A stretch of DNA of 64,000 nt from Zoogloeaceae bacterium (GCA_024235595.1 JACKMC010000001.1:496001-560000); one strand, 5' to 3'; positions 8,126 through 17,818 are shown, counted from the stretch's first letter. Notes: generated from the sequence alone by a model not told the origin. Made by a program: numbers and translations.

Positions 8126-11100
8126 CTACAGCAGTACGCGCTCGATCCCGCCCGCGTTGGCCCGCTTGACGTAGTCGGGCATCCAGTCCTCGCCGAGCAG
8201 CTTCCTGGCGATCTCGATCACGATGTAGTCGGCGTCCACCCCGCCGGCGTCGTCGGCGTAGCGGGTCAGGCCTTGCAGGCAGCTCGGGCAGGAGGTGAGG
8301 ATCTTGACCTTGGCGGTGACGTCGTCGCCGCGCAGCGCCGCCGCACCCTTTTCGATCTCCTCCTGCTTGCGCGAGCGCACCTGGGTCGAGATGTCCGGCC
8401 GCGCTACCGCCAGGGTGCCCGATTCGCCGCAGCAGCGGTCGGAGAGATCGACCCGCGTGCCCATCAGCTCGTTGGCCACCTTGATGCCGGAGTGGATCTT
8501 CATCGGCGTGTGGCAGGGCTCGTGATACATGTATTTGGTACCGGCAATGCCCTCCAGCCTGACGCCCTTTTCCATCAGGTATTCATGGATGTCGATGAGG
8601 CGGCAGCCCGGGAAGATCTTGTCGAACTGGTACTTCAGGAGCTGATCCATGCAGGTGCCGCAGGACACCACCACGGTCTTGATGTCGAGGTAGTTGAGGG
8701 TGTTGGCAACGCGGTGGAACAGCACCCGGTTGTCGGTGGTGATCTGCTGGCCCTTGTCTTCCTCGCCGGCGGCGGTCTGCGGGTAGCCGCAGCACAGGTA
8801 GCCAGGCGGCAGCACGGTGGTGGCGCCGACGTGGTAGAGCATCGCCTGGGTGGCGAGGCCGACCTGGCTGAAGAGGCGTTCCGAGCCGCAGCCCGGGAAG
8901 TAGAACACCGCATCCGACTCGTCGCGCTTGAGCTGCGGGTTGCGGATCACCGGGATGACCTTGTCGTCCTCGATGTCGAGCAGCGCGCGGCTGGTGCGCT
9001 TGGGCAGGTTGCCGGGCATCGGTTTGTTGATGAAGTGGATCACCTGGGCCTTGAGCGGTGCCTTGCCGAGCGTGGCCGGCGGCGACTTGACCTGCTGCTG
9101 GATCAGGCCCAGCGACTTGCCGACCTTGTACGCCATGCGCTGTGCCTTGTAGCCCCACTCGATCATGCCGGTGCGGATCAGCTTGATGGTGGCCGGATCC
9201 TTGACCGTGAGGAAGGCCATCGCCGCGGCCTTGCCCGGGTTGAAGGACTTCTTGCCCTGCTTGCGCAGCAGGTTGCGCATCTTGATCGAGACGTCGCCGA
9301 AGTCGATATCCACCGGGCAGGGTTTTTCGCACTTGTGGCACACCGTGCAGTGGTCGGCGATGTCCTCGAACTCGGCCCAGTGGGCCAGCGACACGCCGCG
9401 TCGGGTCTGCTCTTCGTAGAGCATCGCCTCGACCAGCAGCGAGGTGGAGAGGATCTTGTTGCGCGGGCTGTAGAGCAGGTTGGCGGTGGGCACGTGGGTC
9501 GAGCACACCGGCTTGCACTTGCCGCAGCGCAGGCAGTCCTTGATGTCGTGCGCGATGGCGCCGATCTCGGTCTGCTCCATGATCAGCGACTCGTGCCCCA
9601 TGAGGTTGAAGCTGGGGGTGTAGGCGCGATCGAGGTTGGCGCCGGGCATGAGCTTGCCGCGGTTGAAGTGGCCGTTGGGATCGACTTTCTTCTTGTAGGC
9701 CCAGAAGTTCGACATCTCCTGCTCGGTGAGATAGTCGAGCTTGGTGATGCCGATGCCGTGCTCGCCGGAAATCACCCCGTCGAGCGAGCGGGCCAGCGCC
9801 ATGATGCGGTCGACGGCCTTGTTGGCGGTCTGCAGCATCGCGTAGTTGTCGGAGTTGACCGGGATGTTGGTGTGCACGTTGCCGTCGCCGGCGTGCATGT
9901 GCAGCGCCACGAAGACCCGGCCGCGCAGCACCTCGGCGTGGATCGCCTCGATGCGCGCGAGCACCGGCCCGAACACCTTGCCGTCGAAGATCTTGTCGAG
10001 GCGCGGCTTGAGCTCGGTCTTCCACGAGGTGCGCACCGAGTAGTCCTGCAGGCGGTGGAACAGCACCGGCGCGGCGGCGGTGTTGACCAGTTCGCCGGCC
10101 ACCACGCCGTAGTCGTCGAAGGCGGCCTCTGCTTCGGCCAGCGGGGTGTCGAGCTCGTCCAGCAGCCACTGCCAGCGGCGCCGCACGCTGGCCACATAGT
10201 CGAGTGCCGACTGGCGGCGATCGCCGATGACCATCTCGGCGTCGAGGACTTCGTCGCCCTGGTCGAGCGGCAGCGCGCCGGCCAGGAATTCGGCCAGGGC
10301 GTCGCACAGCGCGAGCTTGTTGTGGGTCGACAGCTCGATGTTGATGCGCTCGATGCCGTCGCAGTAGTCGCCCATGCGCGGCAGCGGGATGACCACGTCC
10401 TCGTTGATCTTGAAGGCGTTGGTGTGCCTGGAGATCGCCGCGGTGCGGGCGCGGTCGAGCCAGAAGCGCTTGCGCTGCTCGGGGCTCACCGCGATGAAGC
10501 CCTCCGAGCCGCGCGCATTGGTCATGCGCACCATCTCCGAGGCGGCGGTCATCACCGCGCTCTCGTCATGGCCGACGATGTCGCCGATCAGCACCATCTT
10601 GGGCCGGCCGTGACGCTTCGCCTTGGTGGTGTAGCCGACCGCGTTCACATAGCGCTCGTCGAGGTGCTCGAGACCGGCCAGCTGCACGCCCAGGCGATGA
10701 CCTTCGCCGCCCGGCTTGAACCAGTCGGTGATCTCGACGATCGCCGGCACCGCCTCGCGCACCTGGCCGAAGAACTCCAGGCACACCGTGCGGGTCACAG
10801 GCGGCATCTTGTGCAGCACCCAGCGCGCGGCCACGATGAGGCCGTCGGTGCCTTCCTTCTGCACCCCCGGCACGCCGCCGAGGAACTTGTCGGTCACGTC
10901 CTTGCCGAGGCCGTCCTTGCGGCAGGCCGCGCCGGGCATCGACAGCACCTCTTCGTTGAGCAGCCGGCTGCCGCTCGCATCGAAGCGCTTGAGGCGGAAA
11001 TGCACCGTCTGCTGTTCGTGGATCTTGCCGCAGTTGTGGTCGAGCCGCTCGACCTCGAGCCAGTCGCCATCCGGCGTGACCATCTTCCACCACGCCAGGT

Positions 11101-12016
11101 TGTCGAGCGCGGTACCCCACAGCACGGCCTTCTTGCCGCCGGCGTTCATCGCCACGTTGCCGCCGATGCAGGAGGCGCTGGCCGAGGTGGGGTCGACCGC
11201 GAACACCCGGCCGGCCAGCGTCGCCGCTTCGGCGACGCGTTCGGTGACCACGCCCGCGCCGGTGCGGATGGTGGCATAGGGCCTGTCGGGCGAGCCGTCG
11301 AAGCCCGGCAGCAGCGTCTCCTCGACCGGGCCGATGGCGATCAGTTTTTCGGTGTTGATCACCGCCGAGCGCGCATCCAGCGGGATCGCGCCGCCGGTAT
11401 AGCCGGTGCCGCCGCCGCGCGGGATGATGGTCAGGCCGAGCTCGATGCAGCTCTTCACCAGCGGCGCCATCTCCTCTTCGGTGTCCGGGTAGAGCACCAC
11501 GAAGGGGTACTCGACGCGCCAGTCGGTGGCGTCGGTCACGTGCGAGACGCGGGCGTGGCCGTCGAAGCAGATGTTGTCCTTGCGGGTGTGGCGAGCCAGC
11601 GCACGCTGCGCCTTGCGCCGCAGCACCAGGGTGTCGACGAAGAATTGCTCGAAACCGTCCACCGCCTCGCAGGCGGCCTTGACCAGGCGCTCGACCTTGG
11701 CCGCGCGCTCGGGATCTTCGGCGGCCGATTCCTGGCGGCGCTTCTCGACTTCCGCCAGGCGGTGCCGCAGCGCCTTGACCAGCGCCTCGCGACGGCCCTG
11801 GTTGTCGAGCAGGTCGTCCTGCAGGTAGGGGTTGCGCTGCACCACCCAGATGTCGCCCAGCACCTCGTAGAGCATGCGCGCCGAGCGGCCGGTGACGCGC
11901 TCCTGGCGCAATTCGTCGACGATCTGCCAGACCTCGCTGCCGAGCTGGCGGATGACGATCTCGCGATCGGAGTAGGAGGTGTAGTTGTAGGGGATCTCGC
12001 GCAGGCGTTGGGTCAT
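8126..12016 (-). CDS. DUF3683 FAD-linked oxidase / Fe-S oxidoreductase (D-2-hydroxyacid dehydrogenase type)
   Basis: This single protein of 1296 residues joins what are usually separate subunits. The N-terminus is DUF3683. An FAD-binding PCMH domain follows ([19 protein letters not shown], then [18 protein letters not shown]). Next comes an FAD-oxidase C-terminal domain ([32 protein letters not shown]). Two 4Fe-4S motifs lie near residues 827 ([11 protein letters not shown]) and 889 ([12 protein letters not shown]). The end carries GlpC/HdrB-like cysteine-rich repeats (FFPGCG, SCGTCMD, HEPCH, CCGESG, SCPSC). This layout matches a GlcD/Dld-type dehydrogenase fused to its Fe-S electron-transfer partner, so oxidation of a D-2-hydroxyacid at the membrane face is likely; the substrate is unknown. 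MTQRLREIP at 12016 is preferred over the extension to 12055. A TAGAAT hexamer lies about 40 bases upstream, so it may have its own promoter despite ridA upstream. Confidence 0.87.
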   Translation of the reverse strand: MTQRLREIPYNYTSYSDREIVIRQLGSEVWQIVDELRQERVTGRSARMLYEVLGDIWVVQRNPYLQDDLLDNQGRREALVKALRHRLAEVEKRRQESAAEDPERAAKVERLVKAACEAVDGFEQFFVDTLVLRRKAQRALARHTRKDNICFDGHARVSHVTDATDWRVEYPFVVLYPDTEEEMAPLVKSCIELGLTIIPRGGGTGYTGGAIPLDARSAVINTEKLIAIGPVEETLLPGFDGSPDRPYATIRTGAGVVTERVAEAATLAGRVFAVDPTSASASCIGGNVAMNAGGKKAVLWGTALDNLAWWKMVTPDGDWLEVERLDHNCGKIHEQQTVHFRLKRFDASGSRLLNEEVLSMPGAACRKDGLGKDVTDKFLGGVPGVQKEGTDGLIVAARWVLHKMPPVTRTVCLEFFGQVREAVPAIVEITDWFKPGGEGHRLGVQLAGLEHLDERYVNAVGYTTKAKRHGRPKMVLIGDIVGHDESAVMTAASEMVRMTNARGSEGFIAVSPEQRKRFWLDRARTAAISRHTNAFKINEDVVIPLPRMGDYCDGIERINIELSTHNKLALCDALAEFLAGALPLDQGDEVLDAEMVIGDRRQSALDYVASVRRRWQWLLDELDTPLAEAEAAFDDYGVVAGELVNTAAAPVLFHRLQDYSVRTSWKTELKPRLDKIFDGKVFGPVLARIEAIHAEVLRGRVFVALHMHAGDGNVHTNIPVNSDNYAMLQTANKAVDRIMALARSLDGVISGEHGIGITKLDYLTEQEMSNFWAYKKKVDPNGHFNRGKLMPGANLDRAYTPSFNLMGHESLIMEQTEIGAIAHDIKDCLRCGKCKPVCSTHVPTANLLYSPRNKILSTSLLVEAMLYEEQTRRGVSLAHWAEFEDIADHCTVCHKCEKPCPVDIDFGDVSIKMRNLLRKQGKKSFNPGKAAAMAFLTVKDPATIKLIRTGMIEWGYKAQRMAYKVGKSLGLIQQQVKSPPATLGKAPLKAQVIHFINKPMPGNLPKRTSRALLDIEDDKVIPVIRNPQLKRDESDAVFYFPGCGSERLFSQVGLATQAMLYHVGATTVLPPGYLCCGYPQTAAGEEDKGQQITTDNRVLFHRVANTLNYLDIKTVVVSCGTCMDQLLKYQFDKIFPGCRLIDIHEYLMEKGVRLEGIAGTKYMYHEPCHTPMKIHSGIKVANELMGTRVDLSDRCCGESGTLAVARPDISTQVRSRKQEEIEKGAAALRGDDVTAKVKILTSCPSCLQGLTRYADDAGGVDADYIVIEIARKLLGEDWMPDYVKRANAGGIERVLL

Positions 12017-12178
12017 CGCTGATACCTGATCAAAGGCCGCTGGGGAACCGCACATTCTAGCGCAGTGCGGTGCAACACGGAAAGAAAATCAAGGCCTTAC
12101 AAAGCTTGTGGGAATGGACGGGCGGCGCCGCGACGCTGTGGCGGCCTGCCCGCTCAAGGGTCTTCCGGTGATCGGGCG

Positions 12179-12526
12179 CTAGAGCGCCGCGTTCAGCGCG
12201 ATCTCCACCCGCCAGCCCGGATTTGCGAGGCCGGCAACCCGCACGCAGGCGCGACACGGCGCGCTGCCCTCGGGCAGCCAGGCATCCCACACCTGGTTCA
12301 TGCCGTCGTAATCGGCCATCTCGGTGAGGTAGACGGTGGCCATGAGGATGCGCGACTTGCTCGAGCCGGCTCGCTCGAGCAGCGCCTCGAGGCTGGCCAG
12401 AACCTCGCGCGTCTGGGTGGCGATGTCGGTGCCCTCGCTGCTCGGAACCTCGACCGTGTAGAGCGTGCCGTTGTGGCTCACGATGTCGGAATAGCGGCGG
12501 GTGGTGCCGTAGCGCTGGATGTCCAT
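12179..12526 (-). CDS. ridA: RidA family protein (enamine/imine deaminase)
   Basis: The product has 115 residues, the usual size for the YjgF/YER057c/UK114 family. These cytoplasmic trimers hydrolyse reactive 2-aminoacrylate and other enamines made by PLP enzymes such as threonine dehydratase. The family pattern is visible: SHNGTLYTVEVPSSEG, then ATVYLTEMADYDGMNQVWDAW, then the substrate-carboxylate Arg in APCRACVRV and the closing WRVEIALNAAL. GGAG stands eight bases before the ATG. The gene lies 162 bases upstream of the DUF3683 gene on the same strand. ilvA, a classical source of the toxic intermediate, is 7 kb away and not linked. Confidence 0.88.
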   Translation of the reverse strand: MDIQRYGTTRRYSDIVSHNGTLYTVEVPSSEGTDIATQTREVLASLEALLERAGSSKSRILMATVYLTEMADYDGMNQVWDAWLPEGSAPCRACVRVAGLANPGWRVEIALNAAL

Positions 12527-12546
12527 GAGGCGTTCTCCGTAAGTTC

Positions 12547-12583
12547 AAACGAACGTTTTAGTAATTTTTTAAGGCTTGGTGAA
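12547..12583 (-). promoter_or_regulatory. Candidate promoter and operator for ridA
   Basis: On the minus strand, TTCACC (12583-12578) and TAAAAC (12560-12555) are 17 bases apart, each matching the sigma70 consensus at four of six positions. A short palindrome, AAACG-TT-CGTTT read on the minus strand (12558-12547), overlaps the -10 end and the expected start of transcription, as a repressor site would. The ridA ATG is about 20 bases further on. This is a prediction from sequence only. Confidence 0.4.
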
Positions 12584-12664
12584 TGAAGTCTTAAGAGCGC
12601 GGCAGCACGGCGCGCCGTAGTCTGCACATCCATGAGGGAAGGCCACCTGGCCCGGAAAACCACC

Positions 12665-13417
12665 ATGGAAGATGCGAGACACAACATGTTAAAGAAACTA
12701 TTCGCACTTGTCGGCGGCGCAGCATTCGTCGCGACGCCCGAGGCGGCGCCGCAGCCTCGCCAGGCGACCGACAGGGAACTTGCGGCGCAAGCCTGCGCCG
12801 GCGAACTCGCCCGCCTTGCAATCGACGCGGATGACGGCGATCCGGCCTCCGCCTTGTGTGCCCTGGGCGCGCTTGCCGGCTATGCCTGCCAGGCCAGCCT
12901 GCGCGCTCGATGCCGCGCCGCGGGGCTGCCCGAGACCGCCTGGCTGGTCGCCGTGACGACGCTGGGCGGACGGCAATACTTCTTCGGCGATGCGCTCAAC
13001 CGCCTGCTGCTCGAGGAGCCGCTGTCGCTGTGGCGACTGGCCGGCGAGGCGGCGCGCATGGCGGGCTGTCGCAGCTTGCCCGATCCGGGTCCGGTCTTCC
13101 GCGAAGCGGCCGCCTCGGCCGGGACCAGGGCCTTCGGCGTGCTCCCGGCCTCGCTGCGGCCACAGCCGCGGCATATGCCCGAGCACTACCTGCGGCGCTT
13201 GTGGCCGGCGGCGCTGGCACGCCTCGAGCGGGATTGTCCCGACCCCGCATGGTGGCCGGTGTCGGCCGCGATCGCCGCGCAGGGCGTGGTCGCCAGCGCG
13301 CCTGCCGCCGAGGATGCCTGCGCCGCGCTGAGCCTGCTCCTGGCCGCTGCGATTCCGATGTCGAAACTCGATCTGGCCGCGCCAGCCCATCCGCCGGGCA
13401 GCCCTGCCATCCATTGA
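12665..13417 (+). CDS. Uncharacterised protein upstream of cytochrome c gene
   Basis: I do not recognise this protein. From the ATG at 12665 it has 250 residues; the frame also contains ATG codons at 12632 and 12686, and none has a convincing ribosome site. It is rich in Ala, Leu and Arg and mostly helical by composition. There are eight scattered cysteines (QACAGE, LCALGALAGYACQ, RARCRAAG, AGCRS, DCPD, DACAA). The N-terminus (LFALVGGAAFVATPEA) is mildly hydrophobic but not a clear signal peptide. It ends 36 bases before a cytochrome c gene and is followed by a hemerythrin gene, so it probably belongs to the same transcription unit, perhaps in a redox role. Confidence 0.6.
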   Translation: MEDARHNMLKKLFALVGGAAFVATPEAAPQPRQATDRELAAQACAGELARLAIDADDGDPASALCALGALAGYACQASLRARCRAAGLPETAWLVAVTTLGGRQYFFGDALNRLLLEEPLSLWRLAGEAARMAGCRSLPDPGPVFREAAASAGTRAFGVLPASLRPQPRHMPEHYLRRLWPAALARLERDCPDPAWWPVSAAIAAQGVVASAPAAEDACAALSLLLAAAIPMSKLDLAAPAHPPGSPAIH

Positions 13418-13453
13418 TCAAAGGCGGAAAACATCCATGAAACGGAGAACGGC

Positions 13454-13954
13454 ATGAAGAAATCCTGCATCAGCATTTTTCTGGCGACCCTTGTTTTCGG
13501 TTCGGCTGTCCACGCCGGCGGCGCCGACGGCCTCGTTGCGCGAGGTCGCTACCTCGTCGCGGTCGGCGGTTGTAACGATTGCCACACGCCGGGCTTTGCC
13601 GAGCAGGGCGAGCGGATCCCCGAGAAGTCGCGCCTCACGGGCATGGCCGTCGGCTACAGCGGTCCCTGGGGGGTCAGCTATCCCGCCAACCTGCGGCTGG
13701 CCGCGGCCGAAACGAGCGAGCGCGCGTGGCTGGCACGGGCACGTCGCGGCGGTCTGCCGCCGATGCCCTGGTCGGCGCTGCAGGCGATGAGCGAGAAAGA
13801 CCTGCGCGCGGTCTATCGCTACCTGCGCCACCTGGGGCGCAGTGGCGAAGCGGCGCCGGCCGCGCTGCCGCCGGGCGCGCCCATCCCGACCATGCATTTC
13901 GTCTTCGTCCCACAGCCGCCGACGACCGTGAAGCTCGGTCAGGCAGCCCATTGA
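13454..13954 (+). CDS. Periplasmic monoheme c-type cytochrome
   Basis: The protein has 166 residues with a signal peptide (MKKSCISIFLATLVFG..., cleavage near HA-GG at 21). It has one haem site, CNDCH (C40, C43, H44). M104 in LPPMPW is the likely sixth ligand. The wording VGYSGPWGVSYPANL is like the cytochrome subunits of membrane dehydrogenases, but only one haem site is present here. Export and haem attachment would place it in the periplasm as an electron carrier. It sits between the unknown 250-residue protein and a hemerythrin gene, with gaps of 36 and 37 bases, so an operon is likely. Confidence 0.85.
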   Translation: MKKSCISIFLATLVFGSAVHAGGADGLVARGRYLVAVGGCNDCHTPGFAEQGERIPEKSRLTGMAVGYSGPWGVSYPANLRLAAAETSERAWLARARRGGLPPMPWSALQAMSEKDLRAVYRYLRHLGRSGEAAPAALPPGAPIPTMHFVFVPQPPTTVKLGQAAH

Positions 13955-13991
13955 TTCGCCCCATCCATCAGCATTTCAAGAGGCAACAGAG

Positions 13992-14654
13992 ATGAGTTTC
14001 CTTCGTTCCGCTTCCCCCCTCCGGCCGCCGCGCCACGACCTTTACCTGGGCATTCACAAGGGCATCCGCGCCTTCATGTGCGAGACGCTGCGCCGTGTCG
14101 GCAGCATGGACTCCGACGACGATGCCGAACTGGCCGAAACGCTCGCCGGAGTGAGCCTGCTGCTCGACTTCTGTCGCGCTCATCTCGAGCATGAGAACGC
14201 GGTGATCCACCCGGCGCTCGAGGCGGTCCGCAGGGGCGCTGCCCAGCCGGCCAGCCAGGATCACGCCGAGCATGAGACCAGCCTGTCCATCATCGCTGCC
14301 CAGGTGAACCTGATAGGCGAGAGCCGGGGTTGCACTCGGGCGCGTGCGGCGCTGCGTCTCTACCGCTTGCTGGCGATCTTCATCGGCGAGAACTTCCTCC
14401 ATATGCACATGGAGGAGACCGACCACAACGATGCCCTGTGGTTCGCCTATACGGACGCCGAGCTGGTCGCGCTGGAGCATCGCATCCACGCCATGATCCC
14501 GCCCGCCGAGATGGCGCTCGCGCTGCGCTGGATGATCCCGGCGATGACGCCCGCCGAGCGTCTCGAGGTGATCGGGCCGCTGGACGACTTGCGGCCACAT
14601 CTCGATGCGCGTGCCCTGGCGAAACTGGAAAGGGGTTTGCGGCGCGCCGCCTGA
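13992..14654 (+). CDS. Hemerythrin-like (HHE) domain protein
   Basis: The protein has 220 residues. Histidines and acidic residues that could bind a di-iron centre lie in four helices: RHDLYLGIHKGIRAF, AHLEHENAVIHPALE, QDHAEHETSL and HMHMEETDHNDALW. This is the HHE layout. Family members bind O2 or NO or act in iron and nitrosative-stress handling in the cytoplasm; I see no export signal. The C-terminal 60 residues (PAEMALALRWMIPAMTPAE) resemble those of other proteobacterial hemerythrin-like proteins. It is the last gene of the cluster with the cytochrome c gene and converges on the frameshifted flavin/GAF gene 13 bases later. Confidence 0.82.
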   Translation: MSFLRSASPLRPPRHDLYLGIHKGIRAFMCETLRRVGSMDSDDDAELAETLAGVSLLLDFCRAHLEHENAVIHPALEAVRRGAAQPASQDHAEHETSLSIIAAQVNLIGESRGCTRARAALRLYRLLAIFIGENFLHMHMEETDHNDALWFAYTDAELVALEHRIHAMIPPAEMALALRWMIPAMTPAERLEVIGPLDDLRPHLDARALAKLERGLRRAA

Positions 14655-14667
14655 AGTCGAGGCCGGC

Positions 14668-16009
14668 TCAGCCTTCGCCGTCGAGAACGACCGGCCGCGC
14701 GAGCATCAGCCTGAAGCGCCCGCGGCCGGTCTTTTCGATGCGCAGGTGTTCGCAGCGGTCGGCCAGGCGGCGCGACAGCAGGATCAGCCGCGCATCGAGG
14801 TTGTCGCACAGTTCGGGCAACCGCAAGCCAAGGTCGAGGCGCAGTTCGCGGTTGGAGAACTCGCAGCGGCCGCTCTGCGCATGCTCGCGCAGGAGCTTCC
14901 AGAGGATCGCGCCGGCCACGCCCTTGATGAGGTAGTCGTCGTCGATGAAGATGCTGTTGTCGCGACCGAAGTGCCTGACCCGCAGCGGCGCCCCGCGGCT
15001 GCTCGCCGCCGCGGGCGGTGAGCTCGGGCCCTCCTCGTGGGCGCACGCCTGCAGCGCACACATGGCGAGCCCCACCTGGGCACACAGCGCCACCAGGGCA
15101 TCCTCGTGGTCGTAGCCGAAGCGGCATTGCTGTTCGCTTTCCACATACAGCACCGCCATCAGCCTGTCGCCGGCCAGCACTGGCACCGCAAGCTGGCTGG
15201 AGGGGTCGGGCAGGCCCGGCAGCGGGGATCTCGGTCTCCAGTTCGTCGGCCAGTTGGCCTTTCTCGATCTGCTCGCGGATCGCCCGGCCATAGGCGTATT
15301 CGGCGGCCGGGAAGATGATGCGGATCGGCGTGCGTTCGCGCGCGGCGACGCCGATCACCCCCACGCCGAAGGGAATCTCCGCCCCCGCGCCCGAGCTCGG
15401 GTAGCCGCGGCTGGCCACGATGTAGAGCCGCGCGCCGGTCTCGTCGCACATCAGCAGCATCTGGTGATCGAGCGCGAAGTGACGTTCCAGGCAGCTTCCG
15501 AGGGTGTCGAGCAGGCTCTCGAGGCTGCGGCACTCGCGCAGCGCATCGACGCTGCGGCGCAACGCCGGCAGCAGCGCCGGACCGACCTCGGCGGGGGGCA
15601 GCTCGCGTCCCGGTAGCGCTTCGATCGCCAGCACCCGATAGATGTCCGCGCCGAGCAGGCGGAACACCCCGGTCATGCCGGTGTGCGAGGCGATTCCGGC
15701 GAGCTTGGCCTTCATCCGCTCGAACAGGGCGCCTTCGGTCTCGGTGCGCAGGTAGCGAATGGTGATGCGGTAGCGGGCCGCGGTGTCGGGGTCCATCATC
15801 AGCACCGTTGCCTGTGGATTGGCGAGAATGTTTTCGCGGGTCTTGTTGAAGAACTGGAAGGACAGCGCGACATGATCCCGGTCCACATACATGAGCTGCG
15901 AGACGTAGGTGACGTTGGGCATGCCATCGGCGCTGCAGGTGGCAATGCCGGCAGGAACGATGCCCTCGAGGCAGTTGCGCAGCGCATCCATGGTGATCAG
16001 CCGGTTCAT
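14668..16009 (-). pseudogene. Split-barrel flavin / GAF / winged-helix-like protein, interrupted by a frameshift
   Basis: Two overlapping frames read as one protein. From ATG 16009 the first frame gives a pyridoxamine-5'-phosphate-oxidase-like split barrel (VPAGIATCSADGMPNVTYVS, residues 1-150) and most of a GAF domain, ending in sense at ELETEIP. It then turns into low-complexity Ala/Arg/Pro sequence. The minus-strand frame one base further continues the GAF domain (LPGLPDPSSQLAVPVLAGDR, then AVLYVESE) and a C-terminal domain (RDNSIFIDDDYLIKGVAGAI...RIEKTGRGRFRL) to the stop at 14668. Dropping one base near 15223, next to a run of four G on the given strand, restores a protein of about 446 residues. 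It could be a sequencing error or a recent mutation. ATGA overlaps the stop of the upstream gene, so the two are translationally coupled. Confidence 0.8.
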
Positions 16010-16518
16010 GGCAGCCCCGCACCGTCGGCAAGCCGTTCACCGGCCTTGGGCCCGGGCGTCTGCCCGAAGAGGTCTTGCGGCGTGAAGCTCACCACCGCCA
16101 GCTCTCCGGGGCTGCAGGTCAGCAGCGCGCGGACGAAGGGTTCCGGCGTATCGATGGCCTTGAGGCGTCGCGACATCTCGTCGATGTAGGGCGAGAGCAG
16201 GGCATGGTCTGCCGCTTCGGGGCTCTCCTGGCGTGCATCGACACCCTTGAGCTGGATCGTGCGATGGCTTTCCGGCTCGCTGAACACCGCCGCGATGCGC
16301 CCGTTCGCATCGACTGCGCGCAGCACCGGTTCGGACTGCGGTCGTGACATCAGCAGGCGCACCCGCGATGGCTCATCGTCCGCGATGCGGCAGCCCAGGC
16401 CGCGGACCAGGGTGGCGATGCCGTTGCCGTCGCTGGCCGCGACATGGATGGAGAGATGGCTGGTGAGAAAGGCCACCAGCGCGGAATTGAGTGGCGGTGT
16501 CATCGGGCGTGGAGCCAC
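16006..16518 (-). CDS. Pyridoxamine 5'-phosphate oxidase-like (FMN split-barrel) protein
   Basis: The protein has 170 residues with the fold pattern of small PNPOx-like proteins: a first helix (NSALVAFLTSHLSIHVAASDG), a strand with RVRLLMSR, and GRIAAVFSEPESHRTIQLKG. The C-terminal part (SPGELAVVSFTPQDLFGQTPGPKAGERL) is conserved in pyridoxamine oxidase-like proteins of proteobacteria. FMN, F420 or haem binding is possible; the ligand cannot be told. I use GTG at 16518 because GAGGA stands seven bases before it; an ATG at 16503 is the alternative. It overlaps the frameshifted split-barrel/GAF gene by four bases, so the two related proteins probably act together. Confidence 0.7.
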   Translation of the reverse strand: MAPRPMTPPLNSALVAFLTSHLSIHVAASDGNGIATLVRGLGCRIADDEPSRVRLLMSRPQSEPVLRAVDANGRIAAVFSEPESHRTIQLKGVDARQESPEAADHALLSPYIDEMSRRLKAIDTPEPFVRALLTCSPGELAVVSFTPQDLFGQTPGPKAGERLADGAGLP

Positions 16519-16572
16519 GCGAAAATCCTCGCTGCAAGCCTTGGCTGCGGCTTGCGGGTTTATCGCTTCGGT

Positions 16573-16992
16573 TCAATTCAAGAGGGCGAGAATTGCGGTA
16601 TAGCGCAAAGCCTTGCCGAGCGCCATCCAGCCGAGACATGGCAGCCACGCGAGCCGCAACCAGCCGGCCGCGGCGCACAGCGCATCACCCACCAGCGGCG
16701 CCCAGGCGAGGATCAGCGCCGGTGCGCCATGTCGCTGCAGCCAGGCAAGCCGCTCGGGTGCCGTGGGCGGCGGAAACAGCCGCGCCAGCAAATAGGTGCT
16801 CATGCCGCCCAGGGTGTTGCCGACCGTCGCCAGCACCAGCGCGGCATTGGCCTGCTCCGGGTGCAGCTTGACGAATCCCGCGAATACCACCTCGGAGCCG
16901 CCCGGCAGCACCGTCGCCGCAAGAAAGCTGGCGATGAAGAGCGCGGCGAGGCCGGCGTCGGGGCCGGGGTCGAGGAGGGCGAGAAAGTCCAT
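16573..16992 (-). CDS. YqaA family membrane protein (DedA/VTT-like)
   Basis: This is a small integral membrane protein of 139 residues, starting at ATG 16992 (MDFLALLDPGPDAG). Hydrophobic segments are LAALFIASFLAATVLPGGSE, ALVLATVGNTLGGMSTYLLA and the C-terminal helices. The PGGSE and GNTLGG signatures are those of the YqaA/SNARE-associated group, small relatives of DedA lipid scramblases. Its exact function is not established. The frame extends upstream to 17052, but those residues are not membrane-like. It is on the same strand as the PNPOx-like genes, 54 bases upstream of them. Confidence 0.8.
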   Translation of the reverse strand: MDFLALLDPGPDAGLAALFIASFLAATVLPGGSEVVFAGFVKLHPEQANAALVLATVGNTLGGMSTYLLARLFPPPTAPERLAWLQRHGAPALILAWAPLVGDALCAAAGWLRLAWLPCLGWMALGKALRYTAILALLN

Positions 16993-17107
16993 GGCGGCGA
17001 CTGTAACGCGTGTGTGGCCCGTCGGTTGCGATCCGGGCCGGCAGGAGCGCATCGCGCCACGGCGAGCGCGTCGCCGTCCGCAGCCGTGGGGGTCTGAAGG
17101 ATGCCGG

Positions 17108-17818
17108 CTAGCGACTGCGCTTCGGCAATGCCCAGCGCTGGACGATCTGCTCCGCGAGACCGCCGAGCTCGGCTGCGGTGAGGTCCGGCACGGGTACGCC
17201 GTCGGCCGGCAGCATCGCGTTGTGGGGCCGTGTCACGAGCGCGCCGCGCCAGCCAGCCGCCTGGGCGCCGACGGTATCCCACAGGTGGCAGGCGACGAGG
17301 CACAGGGCCGAGCTCTCGGCCCCGATTTCGGCGGCCACGTGGCGGTATGTTTCGGGTGCCGGCTTGAAGCGCCGGACCGCCTCTACACTGAAGGAACGTT
17401 CGAAGAATTTGCCGATTCCGGCGCGTTCGAGCGGTGTCGGCGAGGGGCCGCTGGCCGAATTGGTGAGGGTCACCAGGCGGAAGCCCGCATCGCGCAGCCG
17501 GGTCAGCGCCGCGACGACGTCGGGGTGGGCCGGCATGCTGCCCATGCGCAGCTTGAGCTCGTCAATGTCGCCCTCCGCGAGGGCTGTGCCGCGTGTCGAT
17601 GCGAGCATTTTCAGGGTTCCCACGGCCAAGGCGCCAAAGGGCGTGTAAAGGCCCGAAAGCGTCATTGTCTGGGAGTAGAGGATCAACTGCGCGAACCACT
17701 CTCGCAGAACGGCAGGGTCGCCAAAGATGCGATCGAACAGCGGTTCGAGCGTGGTGATATCCAGCAGCGTCTCGTTTACATCGAAAACGATGATGGAAAC
17801 CGGGGTGTCATTTGGCAT
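17108..17818 (-). CDS. HAD hydrolase, type II haloacid dehalogenase family
   Basis: The protein has 236 residues. The nucleophile Asp is in VFDVNETLLD near residue 13. The phosphate-type Thr/Asn site is LTNSASG, the Lys is in RRFKPAPETYRH, and the acidic motif is CHLWDTVGA. Spacing matches L-2-haloacid dehalogenases. The canonical Ser-x-Asn before the last Asp reads Ala-Cys-His here (LVACHLWD), so hydrolysis of a substrate other than a 2-haloacid is possible. An excellent ribosome site (AAGGAGG, seven bases before ATG 17818) supports the start. It follows the SDR gene on the same strand after about 100 bases. Confidence 0.82.
   Translation of the reverse strand: MPNDTPVSIIVFDVNETLLDITTLEPLFDRIFGDPAVLREWFAQLILYSQTMTLSGLYTPFGALAVGTLKMLASTRGTALAEGDIDELKLRMGSMPAHPDVVAALTRLRDAGFRLVTLTNSASGPSPTPLERAGIGKFFERSFSVEAVRRFKPAPETYRHVAAEIGAESSALCLVACHLWDTVGAQAAGWRGALVTRPHNAMLPADGVPVPDLTAAELGGLAEQIVQRWALPKRSR

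Noticed and set aside
8093..12022. Open frame of 1309 codons on the + strand
   Set aside because: It is the antisense of the DUF3683 gene. Its translation is an Arg/His/Val/Ala-rich string without domains, as expected opposite a GC-rich gene.
14447..15223. C-terminal end of the 520-codon frame as a real protein end
   Set aside because: After residue 262 it becomes Ala/Arg/Pro low-complexity sequence, while the domain continues in another frame, so it is a frameshift artefact.
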